Part shown: piece after piece, positions 1-10,789 of the stretch
Layout of the letters: every line of letters starts with the position of its first letter
Position numbering within the stretch: the first letter of the stretch is position 1
From: Siphonodentalium dalli
Taxonomy: Eukaryota; Mollusca; Scaphopoda; Gadilida; Siphonodentaliidae
Assembly: GCA_032622095.1 (NCBI GenBank)
Contig: CP136063.1
Location: 73,881,980 to 73,945,979, forward strand
Direction of reading: 5' to 3'
Length of the DNA stretch: 64,000 bases
The notes under the pieces: generated by a model
The model's database searches: none
What the model was told of the DNA's origin: nothing
The model's input: the letters and a program-made list of their open reading frames with translations, nothing else
Program-made: the position numbers and the translations under genes

Positions 1-735
1 TTTTCTCCTTGTTTTGGTTCTCCAAGTTTGTCATTCTTTGCTAATCTCCCCTTTACACCTCTTCACATCAGTCAATATTTGTTTTATCTCCTTCGTCTCA
101 GAGATGGACTGTGATATCTGGGACGGTTGTGAGCTATTTTGAGTTTTCCCATTAGAACCAGTTTGGGGCTTCAGTTCATCTCTTATCTTTTTGAGTTCTT
201 CAAACTCTATATTTTTGCTTTGTGTTGAGTCTGCTTCATTTACTGCCCTAGCATAGTATTTAGCCCTATGTTTGTCAGACTTGGCAAAAGCCTCTAATTC
301 AACTGCATGTCTTATGCTCTCACCAAGAGAGCACGGTCGTGCTTGTTTTACCCTGAGCGTATATCTGGACCATACACACCACCAATGAATTGGTCCTTTG
401 CCAAGGTGTCTCTCAATTCATGTGTTGCAGTATGATATTACATATTGGTCAGACGTCGGTAACTTTCCCCCTGCCCTTTGTCGTCGTGCACGTAATTGTA
501 CGATCTGGTCAGTCAGGCTTTTGGCAGCAAATCGGCCTTTTATCGCACCAACAAGAACTTTGTAGTCTTCTTCTTGTCCTAGGAGTAGGTCACCGAGTGT
601 TCCGAGTGCCAATCATCTCATCAATTTCCAATCCATTTATATTGGAACAAATTTCAAAGTGTGCTTGGTGGTCTAACCATGATCTTGTGCCATTATAGCT
701 ATCTGGTGTCACAAATTGTTTCCGTTTTTCACCGG
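1..735 (-). pseudogene. Ty3/Gypsy LTR retrotransposon gag remnant
   Basis: Read on the minus strand in several frames, this matches the capsid region of Ty3/Gypsy Gag. An N-terminal block (FVTPDSYNGTRSWLDHQAHF, about 735-675) is followed after a frameshift by GTLGDLLLGQEEDYKVL and LVGAIKGRF (about 600-525), then after more shifts by AKDQFIGGVYGPDIR (about 400-360) and SIRHAVELEAFAKSD (about 320-280). The frame then stays open to a TGA at 31-33. Three or more frameshifts make it non-functional. The nucleocapsid, protease and RT would lie left of the window, so whether the element continues is unknown. The family call rests on the typical order of these Gag blocks. The exact clade cannot be told. 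Confidence 0.72.
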
Positions 736-1794
736 ATTTTCTAGAACAATTTCGGTTCGGGTGGTATTTAGTGCAATGCATTACAATGCATGCCTACCGT
801 AAATTATTATTTGCTGTGTTGACACTTGACAGCTTACGCATAATAACCTATTGCACGCATGAATTACGCATATGGTACTACGGGTACATCACTAGAATAT
901 GTGTTATTTCTATCAGTTGTCGATTTTCAATAGTTTCGAGAAACCCAAGTATATGGGCACGCGAGTTTTGCACGCATTCATCTAGTGTACAACTAACAAT
1001 ATTTATCATAATTAAATACAAACATAACTATATCACAATGCTGCGTGTGGCAAGAGGATTGAATACAACGAACGCCACTATTTTCTCCCAAATGGACTCG
1101 CAATCGTCACTTCTGTAAAAATGTGTTTAGACCGTACCATAAGCTATACTTGTAATTCTTATATGTATAGTACTACTATAATAGTAGTTCGTACCAACAA
1201 CCCATTTGGGAAAAGTAACGGCGTGGTCGCCGCTGCTGAAGAATTTTACAAACGTTCACTAAGCACATGCAGGTTCGTCGATTGATATAAAAAGTGGACA
1301 CCCCTCTGATACACATTTCGCAATGCTGCACATTTGACACAAAACGTCTAACCGGTTGAATGATGGTGTACGTGTAAGCGGAATGGTCATGTGAGTCGTG
1401 TGATTTCGTTGGTAATGGCAACACACGTTACAAGTTACATGTACTGTGGCTGAACCTGGTTATTAACAATAACTAAACCTCACAATACGTATAATTTATA
1501 CAACTGTGAAGCTATATTATGCGAAGTAAACATATACAATGATGTAATTTCTTCAACTCAAGTAACTATCAAACGCCCCAGCTTGATAAGGTATGTGTAT
1601 AATGCATAAATGTGTATAGCAATATTCCGTGTTTGTCTCATCTTGCAATGTATTGTATTGTTGGGGCGATGGGTGCAACAACGTAACCAAACAAATGTGA
1701 CAGAAGATGATACAATCCGAAAACATTCATATCATATCTTGTATGCATTATGTGTCTCCTCAACTCTTGAGAGTTTGTCCTGGATTATTGTTCA
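736..1794. other. No gene recognised
   Basis: AT-rich sequence. Short open frames here have no recognisable domain, no convincing splice borders and no repeat partner that I can see in the window. Confidence 0.5.
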
Positions 1795-2780
1795 AAATAG
1801 AATTGAATTATCACCCATGTAGAGGGGCAAACTAGTTTATATTTCACGATTTTCTGTCTACTTTCATCAGAAAACTCCGAAATGTTTCCATCTGTAAATG
1901 ATACCATGACGTTATCATAATGTATATCTCGAACTGGGTAGACATCAATATAATAGCACAAAATAATCGTAGTTGTGCTTTTGTATTCTGCCATAACGAA
2001 ATTTCTAAAACTGATTTTGTTTCTTCTGAATTTTGGGGTGGGGGTGACACAATCTACCACCACATATCATATATGGCAAAGAATGACATCTTTATCATAC
2101 AAACATATGCAGTATGTATTTCCACAAGTTTCGATATTATATACGGGATCTCCATTAATGCAATACTGAATAATCGCCTATTAAGAGGGGCGAAACAACT
2201 GAAAATGAATGATTTTGTGTCTATTTTCCACGTAAATTTAAGAAATTTTCACATCTGTCACCTCAATCATGCCATTGCATTACTATGTGTTTGTAAGTGT
2301 GTAACCTGCTATATCGTAGCACAAACATATCCCGAATACCTTTGCTTTTGTATTCATTTGTGCCGAATTTCCAGAAAACAGTGACTTTTTGATGAATTTT
2401 GGGGTGAGGGTTGAAATAATCTTACATAACACATCATGTGTTAAATATGATGGCATATTCAGCATATTGTCGTATGTGGTATATATATCCGCTCTTTTCT
2501 AGACTATATACGATATCCTTGGTCAAAACAATATTGATCTATCGCCCATTAAGTGAGGCAAAAAAAATGAAAAATTGCGCTGTTTTGTCTATTTTTACAA
2601 TAAATATAAAAACAATCTTCGTTATATCCGAGAAATCGTACCACTATCATAGTAAATGTCTAGAGGTATATAGACTACAATATTTTAGCGCAAAATGTTC
2701 GCGCTTCTATACTTTTATTTCTCATTTTGCCGAATTTTACAAAAACAGGGATTTTTGCTGAATTTTGGCACTTAATCAGC
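1795..2780 (+). repeat. Diverged tandem repeat, about 365-bp period, 2.7 copies
   Basis: Three copies of one unit start near 1795, 2160 and 2529, each opening with a block like caatattgat..tcgcccatta followed by aggggcaaa. Each later carries a block like gaattttggggtgggg (about 2029, 2393 and 2758). The spacing of both blocks is 364-369 bp. Copies are well diverged and hold no shared open frame. Confidence 0.75.
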
Positions 2781-3312
2781 TAAAAATCATCTTTTGCATC
2801 ATTTGTATATTTCACACCGGGTCCTATCCGATGCGGAATGTCATAACCTTCAAAATGATGTATCACAAGCCCGTGTGTGGTGCCGATGGACTAAACTCCT
2901 ACTTCTAGTGAGCTTTTTGAGTTTGTCCGCTCTACTACAATATGGGATAAACATTTGTTTAGTTCCCCTTAATATTTTGAGAGTATGTTGCATTCTTTAA
3001 GAAGACCGGGGTATATGCATAACATTAAGGGGGCCGATGTATATAATTTCACTGTTGATAAATGCAAGACATGTTTGTTATGAACCTTTTAGCCACACGT
3101 AACAAACACTTGCAGCCAGTATATATTTCAAAAAGTTAAAAAATCTTCATTAAGGGGACCACCAAATTATATTTTGACTGGCGAATATATTTACTGTACC
3201 GAAAAAAATACTTTTAAAAACTATCACTCTACATATATATTGTTCATGCCAGCTGCTCCGAAATCAAAACAATAAGACATCCAATTCAGAAATATATCAC
3301 ATATATATAATA
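2781..3312. other. No gene recognised
   Basis: AT-rich spacer between the 365-bp repeat and the first Helitron-like element. It ends in an AT microsatellite that serves as that element's insertion site. No coding signal seen. Confidence 0.5.
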
Positions 3313-4522
3313 CTAGAATGTGACCCGACTTCGTCCGGGCTTTGACCTTGAATTGTCCATTTTGAAGGTGAAGGTCAGGTGGGGTCACGATTTGACCCGT
3401 CCAAAACACTGCCCGGACAAAAGTACCCGACAAAAGTACCCGTCGAAATCCATCCGGTTTTACCCGATTTGACCTTGAATTGATCATTTTGAAGGTTGAG
3501 GTCAGGTCGGGGTCACGACTCGACCCATCCAAAACACTCAGTGGACAAAAGTAACCCTATGTATCAACTTTCGTGGAAATCCCATCAAAATTCGCGATTT
3601 GACCTTAAATTGACCCGATTTCAAGGTCAAGGTCACGTTGCACGGGCAAATGAATATGCTTATGAGACTCCCCATACGAAAGTACCCCCACATACCAAGT
3701 TTCATCGAAATCCCGTGATATTCGGTCGTTTAACCTTGAAATGACCCGATTTCAAGGTCAATGTCTCGTCGCACGGGCAAATTAATAGGTTTATGCCACT
3801 CCCCGGCCGAAAGTACCCCCACGTACCAAGTACCCGACAAACGTGCCCGTCGAAATCCATCCGGTTTTACCCCCACATACCAAGTTTCATCGAAATCCCG
3901 TGATATTCGGTCGTTTAACCTTGAAATGACCCGATTTCAAGGTCAATGTCTCGTCGCACGGGCAAATTAATAGGTTTATGCCACTCCCCGGCCGAAAGTA
4001 CCCCCTCGTACAAAGTACCCGACAAACGTGCCCGTCGAAATCCATCCGGTTTTACCCGATTTGACCTTGAATTGATCATTTTAAAGGTGAAGGTCAGGTC
4101 GGGGTCACGATTTGACCGTCCAAAACACTCAGTGGACAAAAGTAACCCTATGTGTAAAATTTCGTCGAAATCCCATCAAAATTGGCGATTTGACCTTGAA
4201 TTGACCCGATTTCAAGGTCAAAGTCACGTCGCACGGGCAAATACATATGCTTATGATACTCCCCATACGAAAGTACCCCCACATACCAAGTTTCATCGAA
4301 ATCCCGTGATATTCGGGCGTTTGACCTTGAAATTACCCGATTTCAAGGTCAAGGTCACGTCGCACGGACAAATTAATATGCCTATGCCACCCCCCGGCCG
4401 AAAGTACCCCCCACATACCAAGTTTCATCGAAATCGGCAGGGCCTTTTTCGAGTTCATCGCGAACACACACACACACACACAGACAGACACACAGACAGA
4501 TCTTCCAAAAATATATAATAGA
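3313..4522 (-). mobile_element. Non-autonomous Helitron-like element, family 1
   Basis: On the minus strand the element begins TCTATTATATATTTTTGG, passes a CAGA/CA microsatellite and ends in the hairpin CCCGGACGAAGTCGGG followed eight bases later by CTAG. It is flanked by TATTATATA. A 5' TC, a subterminal 3' hairpin plus CTAG and no terminal inverted repeats are the structural signs of Helitrons. The interior is a diverged minisatellite (about 3330-4420) rich in TGACCTTGA and in the phrase gaaacttggtatgtgg. No Rep/helicase frame is present. The base before TC is T rather than the expected A, perhaps because another repeat end (gaagacctctgtctgtctg, about 4535-4555) abuts it. A copy in opposite orientation lies at 6948-8090. 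Confidence 0.6.
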
Positions 4523-5462
4523 AGATAACAGAAATACAGACAGACAGAGGTCTTCACAATATATAGGAGATAACATAAATAAGCATGGTTTTATGTGGTC
4601 CCCTTAATGAAGATTTGTGTCTCCTTAATCCATTGGTACCCTTAAACCATATATATGTTACAGTCAATATGTCAATTCAGTCATTTGGCCAAATGCCTAA
4701 ATTTTGCAGTCATTTGGTGAAATGACTGTGACCGCCAGTCATTTGGCCAAATACCTCAAATTTTCAATCATTTGGCCAGATGACTGAAATTCACTGCCCT
4801 GAATTTGACAGTTTGCCTAAATGGGAATTTTATTTCTAGTCAATATGTCAAATTGGCCAAATGACTGAATTTTATTTTAGTCAATATGTCAAATTGGCCA
4901 AATGACTGAAAATCACTGACCTGAATTTGAGTTTGCCTTATTGGGAATTTTATTTTTAGTCAATATGTCAAATTATGTATAAACATTATTTTTTTTTTTT
5001 TGTTGATGAAGGAAGTGGCACTGTGAACAGATCACACAAATTGACTACTTGATTATTATTAAATACAGTTCAGTCATTGTTGTGTTGTTAATTTGTTATC
5101 CTTTTGGGTTTGTCAAAACACTTACAGATAACACTGGTTAGTTGTTTGTGAGTTATGTAACTGCATGTTATTACAATACATCAGAACAAACAGAATATCG
5201 TATAAATACCTGTGTCATTTTACTTCCAGTATCAACAACATAAATCATCACAAGGGACACCGATGGCACACCCCTACCCCGGATTAAAGCTCGTGGGCTC
5301 TATCCAATCAAACTTTGCCACGGTCAGACATGTTAGACGGTTGATGAGCTCTTGTTTATGCAAGATATCATCAAAACAAAAACATTGGGGGTGAAGGAGA
5401 AGATCTCTCGATCTTTTCGACCATCCTGGGCGCTTCGTGCCATATCACAATTATATATTCCA

Positions 5463-6731
5463 GTATCACTTGTCAGTATGGAGCTTTCAGTAGAAGATAC
5501 GTTCAAAAATGACTTATATAAGAAATATGATTCTCTGAAAAAGGTATTTATACCAAAACCACAGCTCAAATCATTTCTGATTTGAAGGAGTTGTGGCCAG
5601 AGCTAGTGATAGTACATGGTAAACCACGCCACCCACAAAGTCAAGGATCTGTTGAACGTGCGAATTATGACATCAAAGACATGCTTGTCGCCTGGATGAG
5701 TGAAAACGATACCGCTGATTGGACTATTGGCATTAACTTTGTCCAGTTTCGTAAGAACTCGAGTTTTAATGAGGGCATCAAACAGTCACCATATGCAACC
5801 TTATTCGGTGTAGAAGCCAGAATCGGTTTGACATCTTCGTCATTGCCACATGAAGTCATTCAGAAACTACAAACAGAAGATATGACTTGGTTTCAGTTCT
5901 ATCGAACCGTTCAGCTCAACCAGCAACGACGACACATCAACTAGAATCAACGACCCCTCAACCAGAAACGACGACTCCTCAACTAGAATCAACGACTCCT
6001 CAACCACAAACGACGACTCTTCAACTAGAATTAACGACCCCTCAACCAGAAACGACGACTCCTCAACTAGAATCAACGACTCCTCAACCAGAAACGACGA
6101 CTTCTCAACTAGAAATAACGACTTCTCAACCAGAAACTACGACATCAGAAACTACGAATCAACTAGAACCAACGAGCAACATAGCCAAGAAAAGAAAACT
6201 TGCAATTGCAGCGCAGCAGGAACAAACCGAACGCGTGGTAAAGCGAAGCTGGGTGATTCTGAAGGATGGTTCCGTTGGTGACAACGTGGCAGTTCCCATT
6301 CCATCTGTTGACAGGGGACTTGGTGATCCAAGAAACATTTTAGGTGTTATCACAGCTGTAGACAATGGTGGACAATATACCATAGGTTACCCTATGGGAA
6401 AATACAGTCGACACCGGTTTGTTTTATGTCCCCAGCGGCTTCTGAGTAATCGGACATCAACGGTGATAGCAGTGTGTCCCTTCGACAAGCCAACAAAAAA
6501 GAGTCTCAACACGGTGGTCAGGGTTTCGTGAAGTGCAATTGCAATGGACCTAAGAGATGTAAGAGTAAGCGATGTGCTTGTTTCAAGAATAATGTTTTAT
6601 GCAATAGTAGATGTCACAACAGTTTCAATTGTTCTAATAATGATAATATTATGTGTCACATAAGCATGTTGTGTTATAAGTTTGTGTTGCATGTTTTGAT
6701 TATTCATTTTTGTTATAATAAACATAAATAA
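5463..6731 (+). pseudogene. KRBA2-like integrase/transposase, internally deleted and frameshifted
   Basis: The element's gene reads in pieces. A possible N-terminal piece (about 5476-5570, MELSVEDTFKNDLYKK) runs into the C-terminal part of an integrase core at about 5563. There, IVHGKPRHPQSQGSVERAN and the following block to about 5880 match the last third of the rve fold as seen in KRBA2/SCAND3-type proteins, including the glutamate of SVERAN. The upstream zinc-binding region and the first catalytic aspartates are missing, so an internal deletion is inferred. After a frame change at about 5880-5940 comes a Thr/Pro/Gln tandem repeat (5940-6160), then a basic segment and a conserved GDNVAVPIPSVDRG block. 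A second shift near 6448 leads to a CXC-like tail rich in Cys (KCNCNGPKRCKSKRCACF) ending at 6731. Not functional. Confidence 0.7.
5941..6160 (+). repeat. Coding minisatellite, Thr/Pro-Gln repeats
   Basis: Repeats of 24-48 bp (caaccagaaacgacgactcc alternating with caactagaatcaacgactcc) encode TTPQPETTTPQLES-type units inside the integrase pseudogene. This is a flexible linker expansion and not a separate mucin gene. Confidence 0.7.
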
Positions 6732-6947
6732 ATATGAAATATCGGTCAGTTTTAAAAAAAAACCCATAAATACTCTTCAGTCATTTGGCCAAATGACTGG
6801 TGGTCAATTTCAGTCATCTGGCCAAATGACTGAAAATTTTAGGCATTAAGGCCAAATGACTGGCGGTCACAGGCATTTCACCAAATGACTGAAAATTTTA
6901 GGCTTTTTGGCCAAATGACTGATTTGACATATTGACTGTAACGTATA

Positions 6948-8090
6948 TCTATTATATATTTTTGGAAGATCTGTGTGTGTGTGTGCGTGTGCGTGTGCGG
7001 GTGTGCGTGCGTGCGTGCGTGTGTGTGTGAGATCGCGATGAACTCGAAAACGACCGACCCGATTTCGATGAAACTTGGTATGTGGGGGTACTTTCGGCCG
7101 GGAACTGGCATAGGCATATTAATTTACCCGTGCGACCTTGACCTTCAAAACTCAAATATCCGGATCCGGCGTGATTGTCACCCGATGCAGGGACGATAAC
7201 TATATATTCATACGTCGACGAACGTAAACAATTTGCAGTCAATTACGCATCGTGTATTTATCCCAAAATTATAACATTTACAATATATATTGTCAATTTG
7301 CAGGCTATTAAGAATCGTGTATCTATCCCAAAATATATCATTTACAATTTCTGATATATAAATTTTGTTACAGCTGATATTCTTAGGTCTATTGTCGATA
7401 GATTTATTTTTTGTATATTCACACCACGGCTCAAGTCGTTTACAGTTACCCCGCGGGTAAAAGTTCGCTAAATTATTATCATATTTATGGTCTGGAATCT
7501 CATCCAAGAATCCATTTAGCTGAAATGGCTTCCGTGTACGAATCTACCGGTGGCCCCCAAGCCGTCAATGCCAACAACATCGACATTGTTCAACTTTGGC
7601 GGCGAGAAAATAATTAGTTATAATTAGTTAAAATTTACCACACAATGCTAATTTATCTTTACGTTGAACCTTGATAATTAATGAGCGTGTGTATATGAGG
7701 CGCGTTTATATGCTTGAGTAGAAATCAAATCTGGTAAAACTGGCGGATTTTTACGGACGAAATTTGATACATAGGGTATCTCGGTATCCGCTGGGCCGAT
7801 TTCCCGGTATCCACTGGGCCGATTTCCACCATGTTTGGGGTGTTTGGAGTGTTTTGGACGGTCAAATCGTGACCCCGACCTGACCTTGACCTTCAAAATG
7901 ATCAATTCGAGGTCAAATCTGGTAAAACCGGATGGATTTCGACGGGTACTTTTGTCGAGTACTTTTGTCCTGGCAGTGTTTTGGACGGGTCAAATCATTA
8001 CCTTCAAAATGGACAATTCAAGGTCAAATCGCGCAATTCGCCGAAAAGCAGAGGGGAAACAGCCCGGACGAAGTCTGGTCCACCTGCTAG
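6948..8090 (+). mobile_element. Non-autonomous Helitron-like element, family 1, plus-strand copy
   Basis: Begins TCTATTATATATTTTTGG directly after the TATA flank of the integrase transposon, so the preceding base is A. It ends with the hairpin-like cccggacgaagtctgg and then CTAG (8087-8090) before a TATATA run, so the next base is T. A-to-T insertion with 5' TC and 3' CTAG is the Helitron pattern. Inside are a GT/GC microsatellite (6972-7027), a conserved block near 7040-7110, a middle region (7200-7640) not shared with the first copy, and a 3' block from 7680. No long coding frame. Confidence 0.65.
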
Positions 8091-8324
8091 TATATATATA
8101 TATATATAATCTAGCAGGGTTACCTTTGTTGGAGGGGGTGCAGCCAACTTCTAAACATGAGGATTTATGAGAATTGCCCACGGACTATCGTAATTAGCAA
8201 ATTATGTGCAGCCATAGAAAACATTCAGCTAATTCACGACTTTTTGTTTTAAATGTAATGCGCTGGATAAAATATAATCCCTCAATTATCAATTAGCATC
8301 GCTGTTATCGTTAAAAATGGCATT

Positions 8325-8735
8325 AGTATACATTTGACGTTATTTAAAGGCCTAAAAAGTCATAAAAAAGGCCATATTGAAGGCCTTGTTTGTCAATTAA
8401 CGTCAAATGTAACTGTAAATTACTGTAAAATAGTCCTAGTATTGATGATAGTTACATATGACGTTAACTGACCATTTAGTGAACTTTAAATTAACGTCAA
8501 ATGTAACTCACAATAATATCAAATCAGATGCATCTTACGGTGACCTTATACGTCACTGACCACTGGTCAATAGGCCTATTTAAAGGCATTTAAGTAATTT
8601 GACGTTATATGTAACTAACATCAACCCTAGGACCAGTTTACAGTAAATTTTTAGATACATTTGACGTTAATTGACTTAAATGCCGTTAATTAGGCATTGT
8701 TATGCTTTTTTAACGTCAAATGTAACTAACATCAA
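8325..8735. repeat. Alternating inverted copies of TAACGTCAAATGTAAC
   Basis: About seven copies of a 16-bp core occur in both orientations within 410 bp: forward-type near 8395, 8493 and 8710, reverse-type near 8330, 8452, 8599 and 8659. Spacing is irregular, so this is not a simple satellite. Each copy contains TGACGT or its complement, a CRE-like core. No gene recognised around it. Confidence 0.6.
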
Positions 8736-10789
8736 CATGTATACTAAACAATTGCCACCTCGATGCAAATAAATATACACAACAATTAGTTTTTGCCTGT
8801 ACCTGATGTCTTTTTTAGATATTAATCACTTACCGTTATTTTCACGCCCAATATCGAAATAATATTGCGAGAAGAAACTCTTATAAGCATGCTGCATATG
8901 ATATTATTGCAATATTTTGCGCTTAATATCATAATATTTCAAGCTTAATATTGTGACATCTTGTGATCAAAATTGTGACATTTAAAACAAATTATTGCTT
9001 CTTCTATATTATTTATTGCACAAATAGAGACAATGTTTTAGATTTGTATACAAGTATAGTTGTAAATGCTACATGTACACTATATGCACAGTATTTATCT
9101 AATATAAATATAACAATATTGGGTCTGTATGAAATTTTTCGCGCTTAGTATCGCAATATTTTGCGTTAAATATCGCAATGATAAGCGCGACAGATTTTTG
9201 GTATTACAAATTCGGCACTAAAAAATTGTTTGAATAATCAACAATACAAGAGAACAATGTGTGTTTGTGTGAAATTTCCAACTGATGTCGTGTCAGCGAT
9301 AAAATCTTCAACTACTGAAAAATTTGACTAAAGTTGGGGTGAGACCACCACCACCAACCCAAGCTCCATGCAGCGTTGAGTCCCCAACGCAGGACTCACC
9401 GCTGCCCGCACCTACACGTATTGTGAAGAACTGTCACATTTATTTATTTGAGATTTTTGTTGGTAAAATTCATTCTATATTATTCTGAGAAACTGAACTG
9501 TACATACTCATTTGAATCAAGCCAGAATGAATTATAACTGACAAACACACTGGTACATTTATTTAAGAAAATACACATGCCGATAGCGTTCAAACATAAT
9601 GTAGCGAGGGAACTGAACTGTTTTGCAGCTTGCCACCAAACCCCTCCCACCCCATTGTTGACCAGCAGTGTGAAATTTCAAACTTATGTGTCAGTTATGA
9701 AATTTCAAACTTCAATTGACCCTGTATTATAATCACTAAGACACGGCATGCATGTCTATAAGACGATGATTGTGTTACCAACTGATACCGACGACCGGTC
9801 GGCCAAAGACGCGACATGAGCATACGCCGGTAATGTCTTATCGTTACAAAAGAAAGAGTGATTTCCGTGTGTATATCCCCTACATACAGATTGTGCATAA
9901 TGCACAAGCTTCGTACATCTCGCCGCTGGTGCACATATGTCACAACCATTAGTATCGCATAATTATGTCGCATCTCAGTGTATATTAAATAATTGATAAT
10001 AATCAAGAATTTGTATTTTTCATATTATAAGGACACTGTATGTTTGTGTTAGTTATTTCACATTGAAGTAACTCTAATAAACATGTTTTGTAAGACTTTT
10101 TGCGGCAGTTTACTTCCCAGAAAGAAATGATATGTACGAGAGCTAGTGTTGGTTGTACTAAATGCAGAGACCCGTGACAAGGGTGTGACACGGTGTATCA
10201 CGTACAGTCATACGCTCCTGTTCCATACATGGATATCCCTCAGTTGGAAATTCCGTGCCTGATACAACATCAGTTGGAACATGCAGGCCAATATTAAATT
10301 GAAACCAATCTGGTTGCTAGGTTGAAATTTCTCACAGAGAAGATATGATCTTCAAAATTATTTCAAAACAAAATCGTTTAGAAAATGATTGGAAATTTAG
10401 TTTAAACATATTTTATTTTAACCAATATAATGTACAAAGTTCACGGTATGATGATGAAAGATATTAATGGTTATAATGGGATTTGGCAGTAAGCATAATG
10501 CTTATCCTAAGCCATCTGCTATCCATATGAAACAATGAATGGTGACCGTTTCATACAGACAAAAATAGAATGTACATTTCAATGTATATGAATGTATATA
10601 CAGCTCAAGAAAATTACTGTTGTTATTGTTAATTATAATGTTCCTGATAGCGCCCCCCCCCCCCCTTCAATCGTAGCAGGTTTTGGCAGGGTACTTTTGC
10701 GATTGATATTACACTTAGTTTAAATTTGATTTTAATGCGTTTTTAATTTGTTCCATACATAGCCTAAGATCGTATACATCAGGTCTGTG
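8736..10789. other. No gene recognised
   Basis: AT-rich. Around 8850-9180 the phrase cgcaatatttt with variants (ttgcgcttaatatc) recurs in both orientations. A poly-C tract lies at about 10653-10665. No domain, splice-bordered exon or RNA gene was recognised. Confidence 0.45.

Larger units (their letters stand above)
4656..6943 (+). mobile_element. TIR DNA transposon carrying a KRBA2-like integrase gene (defective)
   Basis: The ends form long inverted repeats. The left end runs tGTTACAGTCAATATGTCA and the reverse complement of the right end runs cGTTACAGTCAATATGTCA; both continue through arrays of a 22-bp palindrome centred on TGGCCA (left about 4656-4980, right about 6775-6943). A 4-bp TATA lies immediately outside each end (4652-4655 and 6944-6947), consistent with a target-site duplication. 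Inside is a broken gene for a retroviral-type integrase with a cysteine-rich tail (5463-6731). The TGTTA start and 4-bp duplication resemble Ginger-type integrase transposons; that family name is an inference from end structure and protein type. Confidence 0.65.

Noticed and set aside
5941-6160. Mucin-like Thr/Pro repeat protein
   Set aside because: The repeat is in frame with integrase-gene segments on its 3' side and is best read as a linker in the transposon pseudogene.
6975-7199. Cysteine/valine-rich frame
   Set aside because: Made by the GT/GC microsatellite at the 5' end of a Helitron-like element.
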